From positions 1-37,101 of the forward strand of contig NZ_CAJJWO010000050.1 of NCBI RefSeq assembly GCF_905196875.1: a stretch of DNA of 37,101 bases, read 5' to 3'. Of the stretch, positions 26,063-34,663 are shown one piece after another. The translations under genes and the position numbers were made by a program. Within the stretch, counting starts at the first letter, position 1. The number at the start of each line of letters is the position of its first letter. Source of the stretch: an uncultured Parabacteroides sp. GTDB lineage: Bacteria; Bacteroidota; Bacteroidia; Bacteroidales; Tannerellaceae. The notes beneath the pieces were generated by a model that ran no database searches, was not told the DNA's origin, and was given only the letters and a program-made list of their open reading frames with translations.

Positions 26063-26089
26063 GCCAACGTGATGAAAAAAGTTGGCAAA
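26060..26089. repeat. Inverted repeat at the edge of the 22-nt array
   Basis: TTTGCCAAC (26060-26068) and GTTGGCAAA (26081-26089) form a perfect 9-bp stem with a 12-nt A-rich spacer, 20 nt downstream of the His-rich gene stop on the minus strand. A weak terminator or a regulator site. Confidence 0.5.
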
Positions 26090-26108
26090 TAGCATGGGGT
26101 CATATTTA

Positions 26109-26462
26109 TCAGGCTACAGGAGGGGCGCGAAGAGACGGTTCTCCTTGTATGGGAACCAGATAATCCGGGTAGACCGGATTGCAGGATAATCTGAATAATA
26201 CGGTGAGGAAAGCGGCAAGCAATAAAGAGACAAATGCAGCACTGCTAATCTGAATAGTCGATAGTTGATGAAGTAACTGGAACTCCGCATAACCATGTTC
26301 ATGGTCCGGACGTCCGTCGTCAGTCTTGTGGAAAGGGTGCGAATGGACGATCGTTACCCCATTCACGATATGAACGTGGGTAAAGGCTATCAAACATCCC
26401 AGATAGGCAATGAATAATGCCGGGAGTACAATTCGCAGATATTTCCTATACTTCTCTTTCAC
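26109..26462 (-). CDS. Small His-rich two-helix membrane protein
   Basis: A 117-residue protein starting at GTG 26462; no ATG start is available. A hydrophobic segment lies at about 9-27. A histidine-rich loop follows (His29, 31, 40, 42, 45, 54, 56, 65, in FTHVHIVNG, TIVHSHPFH and PDHEHGY), then a second hydrophobic segment at about 75-92 and a Pro-rich tail. The loop could bind zinc, iron or copper outside the membrane. It is upstream of a TonB receptor with a CxxC plug motif on the same strand, so a metal-sensing or metal-delivery role is likely, but no named family is claimed. Confidence 0.65.
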   Translation of the reverse strand: MKEKYRKYLRIVLPALFIAYLGCLIAFTHVHIVNGVTIVHSHPFHKTDDGRPDHEHGYAEFQLLHQLSTIQISSAAFVSLLLAAFLTVLFRLSCNPVYPDYLVPIQGEPSLRAPPVA

Positions 26463-26469
26463 CTTGTCA

Positions 26470-26500
26470 CAAAGATAAATAATATATTAGATCGTTCAAA
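26470..26500 (-). promoter_or_regulatory. Proximal promoter of the His-rich protein gene
   Basis: On the minus strand TTTG (plus 26497-26500), 19 nt, TATCTTTG (plus 26470-26477): an exact Bacteroides -33/-7 match. The predicted +1 is only a few nt before the GTG at 26462. The -33 box sits inside the inverted repeat ATCGT-TCAAAG-ACGAT (26491-26506), a possible operator. Confidence 0.62.
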
Positions 26501-26531
26501 GACGATTATATTAATTCTCAAATTATCCTCA

Positions 26532-26562
26532 CAAAAGTATATACTTTCCGGGTGGCTGTCAA
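26532..26562 (-). promoter_or_regulatory. Distal promoter of the His-rich protein gene
   Basis: On the minus strand TTG (plus 26560-26562), 20 nt, TACTTTTG (plus 26532-26539). Would give a leader of about 65 nt, making two tandem promoters. Confidence 0.5.
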
Positions 26563-26653
26563 TACCTATGTGAAGGGATTTTTATCTAAAAACTATAACT
26601 CACAAATAAAATCAATACCTTAGCAGTCTGAATGACTTAATCATTATAATACC

Positions 26654-27808
26654 ATGAAAAGAAGAAACTTTTTCCGTTCTTTGGCTCTCAGCGGAGTCGG
26701 TGCGGCTCTTTCTCCCATTGTAAAGGCGGCTCCGTCTGTGCATACTGCTGATGAAAAGCCGGCAACGAATGTGCAGGATGCTCTGGCTATCCCCCGCAAC
26801 GAGCACTCCATGCCCGGCAAATATCCGGGTAAAGTAGCGAAGGCGACCCATCCCGGTTGTATTGTCGACGGTCAGCCTTCCGAAGAAATCACTTACGGAA
26901 TGCTTAAAAGCTGTATGCAGCACCTCACCGGAAAGGATAACCTGAAAGAAGCCTGGCTGCAATTCGTCGGCCCTGACGATGTGATCGGGCTGAAAGTGAA
27001 CCCGATTGCCGGTAAGCTGTTGTCTACCTCTCATGCCCTGACCCAATCTATCATCAATCAACTGGAAGAAGCCGGTATTTCCCGCGACCATATCATCATC
27101 TGGGATCGCCGCGAAGCCGACCTTAAAGAATCCGGTTTTACCTCTGAAAACTATTCCGGCATTCGAATCGTCGGTACAGAATATCAGGATGAGAACGGCA
27201 GTTACATCAATGCCGAAGGTAAGTTCTACGGCGAAGAGCGGATCGATAAAGAGCAGTACTTTTCCGTCGACATCGAAGGAGAATACGACGCTTACACCAT
27301 GCCTTTCATGATTAATGGCGGAAAGAACTCTTATTTCACGAAGATATGTACGGAGATGGTGACGAAGATCATCAACGTCCCGGTACTGAAGAATGCCGGA
27401 ACAACGATCACCTGCTGCATGAAGAACCTCGCTTTCGGTTCGATTACGAATACTGCCAGGCTTCACGGTCCGATGTGGCATGATACCTGTGCTTCGGTTT
27501 GTGCTTTCCCTCCGTTACGGGATAAGGTGGTGTTGAATATTGTCGATGGAATGATCGGTTGCTTCGACGGCGGACCGGCTGCCAATCCGCAATTTATCTG
27601 CCATTATAATACTATCCTGGCGGGAAGCGACGCGGTGGCAGTCGACCGTATCAGTTACGATATAGTGATCGCCAAACGTATCGAAGAGGGGTTGCAGGAA
27701 GAAGAGAAAGCCGGAGCACGTACCTTTATGGATATGGCGCAGGAGTTTCAACTCGGTGTGGCCGATAAGGATAAAATCGAACTGATAGAAACAACGTTGC
27801 AGGCATGA
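26654..27808 (+). CDS. Tat-exported DUF362 protein
   Basis: A 384-residue protein with a twin-arginine-type N-terminus (MKRRNFFRSLALSGVGAALSP) and a DUF362 domain: VGLKVNPIAGKLLSTSHALTQSII-like block, IWDRREADLKESGF, TKIINVPVLKNAG, CCMKNLAFGSITNTARLHG and ILAGSDAVAVDRI. Tat export implies a folded, perhaps cofactor-bearing, protein, but no ferredoxin-type Cys cluster is present (only a CC pair in ITCCMKN). DUF362 proteins are largely uncharacterised and often linked to redox or metal centres. It overlaps the next gene by 4 bp (ATGA). Confidence 0.82.
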   Translation: MKRRNFFRSLALSGVGAALSPIVKAAPSVHTADEKPATNVQDALAIPRNEHSMPGKYPGKVAKATHPGCIVDGQPSEEITYGMLKSCMQHLTGKDNLKEAWLQFVGPDDVIGLKVNPIAGKLLSTSHALTQSIINQLEEAGISRDHIIIWDRREADLKESGFTSENYSGIRIVGTEYQDENGSYINAEGKFYGEERIDKEQYFSVDIEGEYDAYTMPFMINGGKNSYFTKICTEMVTKIINVPVLKNAGTTITCCMKNLAFGSITNTARLHGPMWHDTCASVCAFPPLRDKVVLNIVDGMIGCFDGGPAANPQFICHYNTILAGSDAVAVDRISYDIVIAKRIEEGLQEEEKAGARTFMDMAQEFQLGVADKDKIELIETTLQA

Positions 27809-28569
27809 AACATTTTATACGATGGGCAGGTTTCCTGCTGTTGACCCCCGCCTTTCTGGTTGCACAGGAGGTCGAAGTGAAAAGGGAGCGGGTGTTTACA
27901 GGCTCGGGACTCTACGGTTTTATGAACGGAGGAGCGGAGCAGTTCCTTGAATACGGTGTCAGCAAACTGACAGCCCGTGATGTCGTTTACGACGGACAGG
28001 AATATACAATCGAGATTTATGAGATGCCGACACCCGAGGATGCTTTCGGTATTTATTCGCTCCATGTGTTCCGCTGCCAACGGGCGGATACGCTGGATTG
28101 CATCGATTGCTTGTCGCCTTACCAGCTGCAGGCTGTGGCTGGCGATAAATATGTATCGGTGGTGTTCCCTTCCGGCTCGGCTGCGGCAAAGAGCAAGGTG
28201 GACAAGTTGATCCGGCAGTATCTTCCGATGGATGGGAAAGATAACCCGGCGATACCGGCGCTGTTGCAAGAGATATCCCCTTATTCCGGCAAACTGAAAT
28301 TCCTGCGCGGACCGATAGGCATATCCGGTGTCAGTACTTCACTGATGCATTATCTGGAAGATATATCTTATACCGGAGTATGGTTTATGGCTGATAAACC
28401 TTCGAAAAGTTATCGTGCCTGGATCTGCGTGAAAGAAGGGAAAGAGGTGGAGAAGCTAAAAGAAAAAGTTCCCGCCCCCGATATTATTCAGAGCGGGAAC
28501 GATTTCATCTATATTCGTGGCAATGAAAAAGAGTCGGAACAAGAGGATTATGGTGGTTTCGGCTTCTGA
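27805..28569 (+). CDS. DUF6599 exported protein
   Basis: A 254-residue protein with a signal peptide (FIRWAGFLLLTPAFLVAQ). The body starts RERVFTGSGLYGFMNGGAEQFLEYGVSKLTARDVVYDGQEYTIEIYEM, the recognisable start of DUF6599, followed by PEDAFGIYSLHVFRC. The tail is acidic and Gly/Phe-rich. Translationally coupled (ATGA) to the Tat-exported DUF362 protein, so the two likely form one periplasmic unit. Function unknown. Confidence 0.75.
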   Translation: MKHFIRWAGFLLLTPAFLVAQEVEVKRERVFTGSGLYGFMNGGAEQFLEYGVSKLTARDVVYDGQEYTIEIYEMPTPEDAFGIYSLHVFRCQRADTLDCIDCLSPYQLQAVAGDKYVSVVFPSGSAAAKSKVDKLIRQYLPMDGKDNPAIPALLQEISPYSGKLKFLRGPIGISGVSTSLMHYLEDISYTGVWFMADKPSKSYRAWICVKEGKEVEKLKEKVPAPDIIQSGNDFIYIRGNEKESEQEDYGGFGF

Positions 28570-28601
28570 TCTGGTTCCTATCCGGTCGTACCCACGAGGA
28601 A

Positions 28602-31157
28602 TTATTTTATCCCTATCGATTTCAGTACCGGCAGGCTGATCGTGAAACCGATGGCATCGTACCTGCCTTTCTCCAGGCCGACAAAGACACCGATCCGTGC
28701 AACATTGCTGAATCCGACAGAATATCCGAATTCGGAATAACTTTTACCGGGTATCCAAAGCGTACGGGCATGGAGCGCTTCATTGAACATATACTTTTGA
28801 AGGAAAGGTAACCGCTTAAACAGCAAATAATCGGAGGTGTAGTTCAAATGAGCCTGTAACCATTGCTTGTCGGTAGAGTAAATATAATTGTCAAACAAGC
28901 AAAAACTGTAATCCAGCGAGCTTCCGGTAATGAATAGTTCGTTGGTATCGAAATGTTTGAAGTCCGGGAAATAGACCCGTTTGGCGGAAAGGAACTTCCC
29001 TCCGTTGACAGTATAACCGATCCTGTCGAACTCACTTATCTTTATTGTCTGGCTGATATTGCCTTCGAGTCGGTTGAAGGAGGCAGACTCTTTTGATCCT
29101 GTGGATATTCCGGTTTCATACAGTAAGGAGAAGGTCGGATAATCGGAATAAACATACATCTTCTTCCCCCGGTGTTTCCAATAATGGTATCGAGGCGTAT
29201 AAGTCAGCTGGATCTTTACTTTCATCGCTGAATTATCCGGCATAGGCGTTAATTGTCCGTTGGGTAAATTGGATGAAGGGGTATTCCCGAAAAAGTAATA
29301 GGATTGACGGTTGTTTAATGCGTTGCGTTTCTCGTAACTGATACCGGTGGTCAATGGCAGGCCGTTAGCCAACTCGACGGTATTGGAAAGGGAAACAAAT
29401 TCTTTTTTGTAGAACTTCACCGGATTTTCACCGAAGAATAGGGAGGCGATGGAATTGATCGTCAGGAGTGTTCCGCTTTCCCCGTTATAATCCGCAGTAG
29501 TCTGTCCTCCGGAGAGGGATATGTTGCCACGGCGCATGGGCGCATACTGGTAACTTCCGTCGATCTGCCAGTTTATGGTCTTTCCCGCTGTGGTGTAATA
29601 GAGCGAAGGGGAGACGATTAATGCCCGGCTTTCCGTAAAGCTGTTGCGCAACGTGAATTGTTGCCCCAACCAGAAACCATCGACGAAATTGTATTGCGGG
29701 CATGCCTTGAGCAATCCGCTATATCCGAATTGGAGTTTCTTATTTAAAGGGACACTTTCGCCGGTGATCAGTTTGCCGATCCAATAGGCTGGAGTGCGGT
29801 TCTGTAAAGAGTCCTTGCTTCGTAGGGTTTCCATTTTTGTTTTCAGGCTGTCTCTGACCTGATAGCTTACAATTTCATCTTTCTTCAGCGGCTGCTTGCG
29901 TATCGTTTCCCAATAGGTGGAGTCGCGGGTTCCTGCCAGGGTGTCGACTGTCACTTTGATGTTCGCATTGCCCGGATTGATTTCGAGCGACTCCCGTTCT
30001 TTCTTTGTTTCTTCCGGCTCGGTCGTCTCTTTCATCAGCTTCGCCATTTTGTAGGCTTCCCGGTTGCTGAGTTCTTCTTTGGCGGCTAATGTATTCAGTT
30101 GTTCCTGCGATTTGGGGCTGGCGACCTGGGCTGTTCCGCTGAGTTCGACGGTTTTGTATTGAACGGATGAATAATATTTGCCAGAGGCTTTTACTCCCAT
30201 GGCATCTACTTTCATGTCGATATCGTAGGCCGTAGGAAGAAAAGCGGAAGGTTTCACTTCGTTGTAGGTGGCGGTGAAACGGATGGTGACACCTAGTTCG
30301 GTAGCACTTAAATCGGCACTTTGCACGTTCCAGCTGTTTTCGATGATGTATAACCAACCGCTGACCAGCTTAGGGTTGTTCTTTTTAGGTTGTACACGTA
30401 TTTTGTTGATCATATGATCTCCCTCCATGCTTATACCATCCAACGCAAACTTGTAGTATGAGAAGGCTCCCGCGGCTAAAGGAGATATCCTGCCGAAAGC
30501 GTTCGGGTCGTATATGTTGGCAGTCATGACAGACATGACCTGTCCGGCATCGATATCTGTGGGAAGGGTGGAAGAGAAGGCCAGCACTTTCTGTTCATAC
30601 CGATTGGGAGAAGTGAAGCTGACTTCGTTCTGCGACTCTATTAAGAAGAGCTTGTTAGTGAGGCTTTTCAGCTTTTTCCCGTTTGAACCGAAGGTCATAA
30701 GCCGGGGAATCTTCTCTACCTTTACACTTCCTTTCACATAGATGGACGACTCGTACTTCTCTATCTGATGGAGATAAAAAGGAGCCATGCCGATCGCTTT
30801 CCGCATGATGGCATAAGCCGGATCTTCGCGGTTGGCAGAGACAATGACCTCTTTCAGGGCATACACTTTCTTTTCCATTTCTACGGCAAGGTGTGTCTCC
30901 GCTTTGTCGATTGTCAGAGGAAGGGTCTTTCGCTCATATCCTAAAGAACTGAAGTCGCAGGTGTAGGAACCTTTCTTCAGGGAAGCCTGGAATTCGCCGT
31001 TGTCATCGGCAGTAATCCCCAATGCCACTTCACGGATGTATAAAGTCGCATTGGGGATCGCTTCTCCCGACACATCTGTTATTCTGCCTGTCAATACCTG
31101 GGCAAACAGATGCAAGGGCAATAAACAAAACAGGACAATCAGCGAATAAACTTTCAT
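28602..31157 (-). CDS. DUF5686 outer-membrane protein with carboxypeptidase-like N-terminal domain
   Basis: An 851-residue protein. Signal peptide (SLIVLFCLLPLHLFAQ), a CarboxypepD_reg-like domain at about 20-110 (VLTGRITDVSGEAIPNATLYI...FSSLGYERKTLPL), then the DUF5686 region (PAYAIMRKAIGMAPFYLHQIEKYESSIYVKGSVKVEKIPRLM) and a C-terminal barrel-like part ending GRYDAIGFTISLPVLKSIGIK. It resembles TonB receptors without a plug; likely an outer-membrane beta-barrel of unknown substrate. Start at ATG 31157; a TTG one codon upstream is less likely. It follows the PepSY gene after a gap of about 60 nt, with TACATTTG on the minus strand (plus 31178-31185) as a possible own promoter. Confidence 0.82.
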   Translation of the reverse strand: MKVYSLIVLFCLLPLHLFAQVLTGRITDVSGEAIPNATLYIREVALGITADDNGEFQASLKKGSYTCDFSSLGYERKTLPLTIDKAETHLAVEMEKKVYALKEVIVSANREDPAYAIMRKAIGMAPFYLHQIEKYESSIYVKGSVKVEKIPRLMTFGSNGKKLKSLTNKLFLIESQNEVSFTSPNRYEQKVLAFSSTLPTDIDAGQVMSVMTANIYDPNAFGRISPLAAGAFSYYKFALDGISMEGDHMINKIRVQPKKNNPKLVSGWLYIIENSWNVQSADLSATELGVTIRFTATYNEVKPSAFLPTAYDIDMKVDAMGVKASGKYYSSVQYKTVELSGTAQVASPKSQEQLNTLAAKEELSNREAYKMAKLMKETTEPEETKKERESLEINPGNANIKVTVDTLAGTRDSTYWETIRKQPLKKDEIVSYQVRDSLKTKMETLRSKDSLQNRTPAYWIGKLITGESVPLNKKLQFGYSGLLKACPQYNFVDGFWLGQQFTLRNSFTESRALIVSPSLYYTTAGKTINWQIDGSYQYAPMRRGNISLSGGQTTADYNGESGTLLTINSIASLFFGENPVKFYKKEFVSLSNTVELANGLPLTTGISYEKRNALNNRQSYYFFGNTPSSNLPNGQLTPMPDNSAMKVKIQLTYTPRYHYWKHRGKKMYVYSDYPTFSLLYETGISTGSKESASFNRLEGNISQTIKISEFDRIGYTVNGGKFLSAKRVYFPDFKHFDTNELFITGSSLDYSFCLFDNYIYSTDKQWLQAHLNYTSDYLLFKRLPFLQKYMFNEALHARTLWIPGKSYSEFGYSVGFSNVARIGVFVGLEKGRYDAIGFTISLPVLKSIGIK

Positions 31158-31177
31158 CAAAACAATTTATTAATATG

Positions 31178-31185
31178 CAAATGTA
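31178..31185 (-). promoter_or_regulatory. -7 promoter element before the DUF5686 gene
   Basis: TACATTTG on the minus strand, about 20 nt before the ATG at 31157. No matching -33 box, so an internal promoter is possible but not certain. Confidence 0.35.
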
Positions 31186-31218
31186 GGATTGATCCGCGAA
31201 TAATCGTCCTGTAACGGG

Positions 31219-32355
31219 TCACTTTTTCTTCCGTAGCTTCTTCTTGATCCAGAAATAATATCCGGTTATCGCAAATACAGCTCCGAGTAAAGAAACGAGG
31301 CAACTTAATATCTTCGTTGTCAGTCCGCCCCAGGTTCCGGCGTGTACGGAGTAGATCCACCCTCTGATCTTTCCTGACTTGGGAAGGTCTTCGTATAGTT
31401 GCACCTCTTTGATTTTCCCGTTTGCCGTATCGAAAGAATAACGGTCGCTTCCCCGGGTGTTGCCGTATCGAGCGGAAGAAACTGTGGCCGATCCATCCTG
31501 AATCGTGATGGAGTTGTATTGCGGATAACGGTTTTGCAGATCGGTCAAGACTGTAGCCCATTGCGTATAATCTGTTTCCGCATGCTTGTTTCTCCCCCTT
31601 TCATGGGAACCTTTTTCTTTCGATTTTCCTTTGGAGTCGGACGGCGCCGGAGCATGTGCCTGCGGTTGGGTGGTTTCGACACCGAAAATGGTATAGAATG
31701 CATCGCGATACCAACCGAAAGACCAGGTTAAACCGGTCAGTGCCAGGGCTAGCAGAAGCAAGGTCGCGTAGAAGCCACCCGAAACATGCAGGTCGTAAAA
31801 GAAACGATGCCAACCTGATTTGGTTTTTATCTTTAAGCGGTTTTTCAGTACTTTCTTATTGCGCGGATACCAGATCACCAGGCCGCTTATAAGTATGATG
31901 GCAAATGCCAGAGTAGAGTAGCCTACAACGGCTTTGCCTAAGGAAAAACTGCCATCCCGTTTGTAAGAGTCGAGCAGCCAGCGGTGCAGACGCATCATTT
32001 GCATAAAAAAGCCTTGTCCGTCGTCGATACCGGTGATCTCAGCAGTATAGGGATTGATAAAAGCAGCAGATTTCTTCCCCGGCAATACCACCTGCCAGGT
32101 CCGTTTGGTATTCTGTGAAACACGGATCCCGTTTATTTGGATGGAATCAGGCAGTTGCTGGCGTGCCGAACTGAGCAGGACATCAGGAGGAAGCGGTTCG
32201 CCTTTCACCTCTTTCACGAAGTAACGGGAGGGATAACACAGCTCCAACAGCTCTGTTTCGAATACCAGGATTGCACCTGTCAGGCAGATAATCGCAATGA
32301 TGATACCAAAAGGTATCGATAACCATAAATGTATTTTTGCAAATAACTTTCTCAT
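31219..32355 (-). CDS. xusC: PepSY-domain inner-membrane protein, XusC-like reductase
   Basis: A 378-residue PepSY-associated membrane protein. Four membrane helices lie at about 11-33, 142-163, 193-214 and 345-367. Conserved histidines placed for haem binding are His9 (KIHLWL), His124 (LHRWL), His183 and His190 (WHRFFYDLHVSGG) and His338 (VHAGTWGG). A hydrophilic, Lys/Glu/His-rich insert is at about 228-262. In Bacteroides a PepSY protein of this type is encoded with the TonB receptor XusA and DUF4374 lipoprotein XusB and is needed to use foreign siderophores, probably by reducing ferric iron. The gene overlaps the upstream esterase gene by 4 bp, so the two products are coupled. Confidence 0.85.
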   Translation of the reverse strand: MRKLFAKIHLWLSIPFGIIIAIICLTGAILVFETELLELCYPSRYFVKEVKGEPLPPDVLLSSARQQLPDSIQINGIRVSQNTKRTWQVVLPGKKSAAFINPYTAEITGIDDGQGFFMQMMRLHRWLLDSYKRDGSFSLGKAVVGYSTLAFAIILISGLVIWYPRNKKVLKNRLKIKTKSGWHRFFYDLHVSGGFYATLLLLALALTGLTWSFGWYRDAFYTIFGVETTQPQAHAPAPSDSKGKSKEKGSHERGRNKHAETDYTQWATVLTDLQNRYPQYNSITIQDGSATVSSARYGNTRGSDRYSFDTANGKIKEVQLYEDLPKSGKIRGWIYSVHAGTWGGLTTKILSCLVSLLGAVFAITGYYFWIKKKLRKKK

Positions 32356-33182
32356 TTACCATATAGTTGTTTGATCCCGTCGTATATACCAGGGATAGCG
32401 ACTGTTCCGTGGTTCTCTTCGGGGAATGATTTACTAAAGAAACGCAGGTTCTCCGCCTGCGGCAGTACCTCTGTGAGGAGATGGTTTACTTTGTTGAGGT
32501 GGATATCCACTCGGTCGGTACGCTTTTTAGAAGCGACGCCGATATACAGGCTTTTCCCTGTGAAGTCTTTTCCTTCGATCCATGTTTCCGCTTCTTCCGA
32601 TAGTTTGCCCTGATCCCACCAAAGGCTCGGGTCGACAGCTAGATACATATCGAACAGTTCCGTATGACGAAGGAAAGTGTTGAGCGTGAACAGTCCCGCG
32701 TAGGAATGTCCGATCAGCATATTCTTTCCGTTGGTACGGTAGACGCTGTCGATAACGGCGCGAAGCTCTCCGGTCAGGAAGCGGCTGAACGTTTCGCTAC
32801 CGCCCCCTTGCGGGATGGTGCCGGGAGCTATCTTTCCGTCACGTCCGGCGGCTGAGGCGGTAGGCGTCAGGTCGCGTGTACGGTCTACATTCAGCACACC
32901 GATGATGATACTTTGCGGGAGGAACTTCCCTCTCACGGTGGAGAATGTTTTGCTGATACCCACTAACGAATGAAAGAACGAATCACCGTCGAGCAGATAA
33001 ACCACCGGATAGGTTTGCGTTGTATCCTGTCCGTAGTTCTCTGGCAGATGTATCCAGTAGTTTCTGTTTTCCTGCAAGGCGGTAGAGTAAAGCGACTGTT
33101 TCTTACCTATAAAAATATCCCCCTGGCTCCGCAGGGTTAGCGGGAGCAGGAGGAATATAAGAAGGATCTTGATCCGATTCAT
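32352..33182 (-). CDS. Exported alpha/beta-hydrolase, predicted siderophore esterase
   Basis: A 276-residue exported hydrolase with signal peptide (ILLIFLLLPLTLRSQ). The fold and motifs fit the esterase D / Fes-IroE group: YPVVYLLDGDSFFH, IIIGVLNVDRTRDLTPT, the nucleophile elbow GHSYAG (Ser160) and EENHGTV (His258), which suits the Ser-His pair known for IroE. It lies between the DUF4374 lipoprotein gene (18 nt gap) and the PepSY gene (4-bp overlap) in a siderophore-use operon. The likely reaction is hydrolysis of ester bonds in a catecholate siderophore such as enterobactin, to release iron after uptake. Substrate is inferred from context; a different carboxylic ester is possible. Confidence 0.8.
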   Translation of the reverse strand: MNRIKILLIFLLLPLTLRSQGDIFIGKKQSLYSTALQENRNYWIHLPENYGQDTTQTYPVVYLLDGDSFFHSLVGISKTFSTVRGKFLPQSIIIGVLNVDRTRDLTPTASAAGRDGKIAPGTIPQGGGSETFSRFLTGELRAVIDSVYRTNGKNMLIGHSYAGLFTLNTFLRHTELFDMYLAVDPSLWWDQGKLSEEAETWIEGKDFTGKSLYIGVASKKRTDRVDIHLNKVNHLLTEVLPQAENLRFFSKSFPEENHGTVAIPGIYDGIKQLYGK

Positions 33183-33200
33183 TTTTCAGTCGTTTGCGAC

Positions 33201-34619
33201 TTAGTTTGCAGCAGTCAGCTTACCAACGCCACTTACCTGAGTCGCTTCTATCGTAAGACCTTTTGTTGCAGCAGCTGTTGCCGGATCGATCTTGTAGATT
33301 GCCGGGTTGCCGCCACCTTCCGTGTAGCTTACAGTTACATAAGCCTTGCCGTTTTCAACAAACGGTTCGTTGCCGAAACCGGAAATCTGATCGGCAGCAG
33401 GAAGACCAGTTACATATGTCAGCGACTTGTCACCGGCTTTGAAGATAGCCAGCTGATTAGCTACATAACCTGTTTCGGTGAGTGCTCTGTCGTACATCAG
33501 CAACATGAAATAGTCGCCTGTGATATGCCAGCTGCGAACAAAAGATTTTCCGCCGGTCTTCTCTTCCAGGTTGCAGTAATAATCGTCGAACTCTGTGGTT
33601 CCGGAAGGGATACGTACCACACCGGCAGGTAAAGTAGTCTGCTGGCGAACGTCGCTCATCGTCTTGGCGAAGCTAGGGGAGAACACATATACGTCACCAT
33701 TGTCGGCTGCCCATATCATCTGGTAGTACTGCGATTTGTTACGTCCGGCAGCATAGCTGATCTTATCTGTCTTGATGATCTTTTTACTGTTCATATTGGC
33801 ATTGTCGAAGATCGCAACGTAGCATTCGTTCGGATACTGTGTCCACTGCAACTCATCTTTCTTGTATGCGCTACTGTTTGAACCACCCGACTCTTTCTTC
33901 ACCAGGTCTTCGTTGCCTGCTTTTACCCATTTGCCATTCTGGTCTTTCGTACCGAACTGGCTAAGTCCCATCGGAACGGCAGCCGTATAAATCTTGTTGT
34001 TATGTTCCAGCAAACCGGCCAGAGTTACGTATTCACCGTTACCCAGGAAGTTTTCAGACAGATATGCTTTATCATTCGTGTCATTCGTGGTAAATGTTTC
34101 AGCTGCTACGTCGAGATAAGAGATCAGGAATACTTTCGGCGTGTAACCGTTCTCGTCGTTCCAGTCCGTAGGGCCGTCACCGGTAGAAGAGGTCATGATA
34201 TATTTATCGTAGATACCATAAGTGGTAAATCTTTTTACCGCAAACTCTTTAGAGCGTTTCTTTACTTCGCCACCTGCATCCATGATATACGAACGGGTAC
34301 CGCCCGCTTCTCCCTGGTTGTAAGTCAATGCATAAAGATATTGATTTTTATAGAATACCCAGTAGCTGGCGCCATCATTTACAACCCCGTTGTTGATGGT
34401 CGATACAGTTCCTTCGTCTAATGTTTCTGCATTTACCAATACATTGGTCGTGTTTCCGGAAGCTGTAACCGAAGCCGCGATCACATATTCGGCATTCTTG
34501 TCATCGTCTCCACCGTCGTCTCCGCCACCACCGTTGGCAGGATCGTCATCACAGGCAGTAAATGTCAGTGCGGTCATCGCTGTTGCGAAAAGACCTGTTA
34601 AAAAGAAGTTCTTCTTCAT
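33201..34619 (-). CDS. xusB: DUF4374 surface lipoprotein, XusB-like siderophore-binding protein
   Basis: A 472-residue lipoprotein. Signal peptide ends FTAC (Cys23), followed by DDDPANGGGGDDGGDDD, a strongly acidic tether that fits the Bacteroidetes surface-lipoprotein signal. The rest is a DUF4374 beta-propeller-like domain (AEYVIAASVTASGNTTNVLVNAETLDEGTVS..., and Gly/Thr/Tyr-rich blades). In Bacteroides thetaiotaomicron the DUF4374 protein XusB binds ferric enterobactin outside the cell and works with the receptor XusA. Here it is 44 nt downstream of the TonB receptor gene and 18 nt upstream of the esterase gene, the same order plus one extra gene. Confidence 0.86.
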   Translation of the reverse strand: MKKNFFLTGLFATAMTALTFTACDDDPANGGGGDDGGDDDKNAEYVIAASVTASGNTTNVLVNAETLDEGTVSTINNGVVNDGASYWVFYKNQYLYALTYNQGEAGGTRSYIMDAGGEVKKRSKEFAVKRFTTYGIYDKYIMTSSTGDGPTDWNDENGYTPKVFLISYLDVAAETFTTNDTNDKAYLSENFLGNGEYVTLAGLLEHNNKIYTAAVPMGLSQFGTKDQNGKWVKAGNEDLVKKESGGSNSSAYKKDELQWTQYPNECYVAIFDNANMNSKKIIKTDKISYAAGRNKSQYYQMIWAADNGDVYVFSPSFAKTMSDVRQQTTLPAGVVRIPSGTTEFDDYYCNLEEKTGGKSFVRSWHITGDYFMLLMYDRALTETGYVANQLAIFKAGDKSLTYVTGLPAADQISGFGNEPFVENGKAYVTVSYTEGGGNPAIYKIDPATAAATKGLTIEATQVSGVGKLTAAN

Positions 34620-34663
34620 CTTGTTTTGTTTTAATATTGAATTTATTACTATTTATATTGGGA

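Noticed and set aside
25889..26095. A 68-codon minus-strand frame with repeated Cys, His and Trp
   Set aside because: It is a translation of the 22-nt tandem array, whose period is not a multiple of 3, and it overlaps the TonB receptor start.
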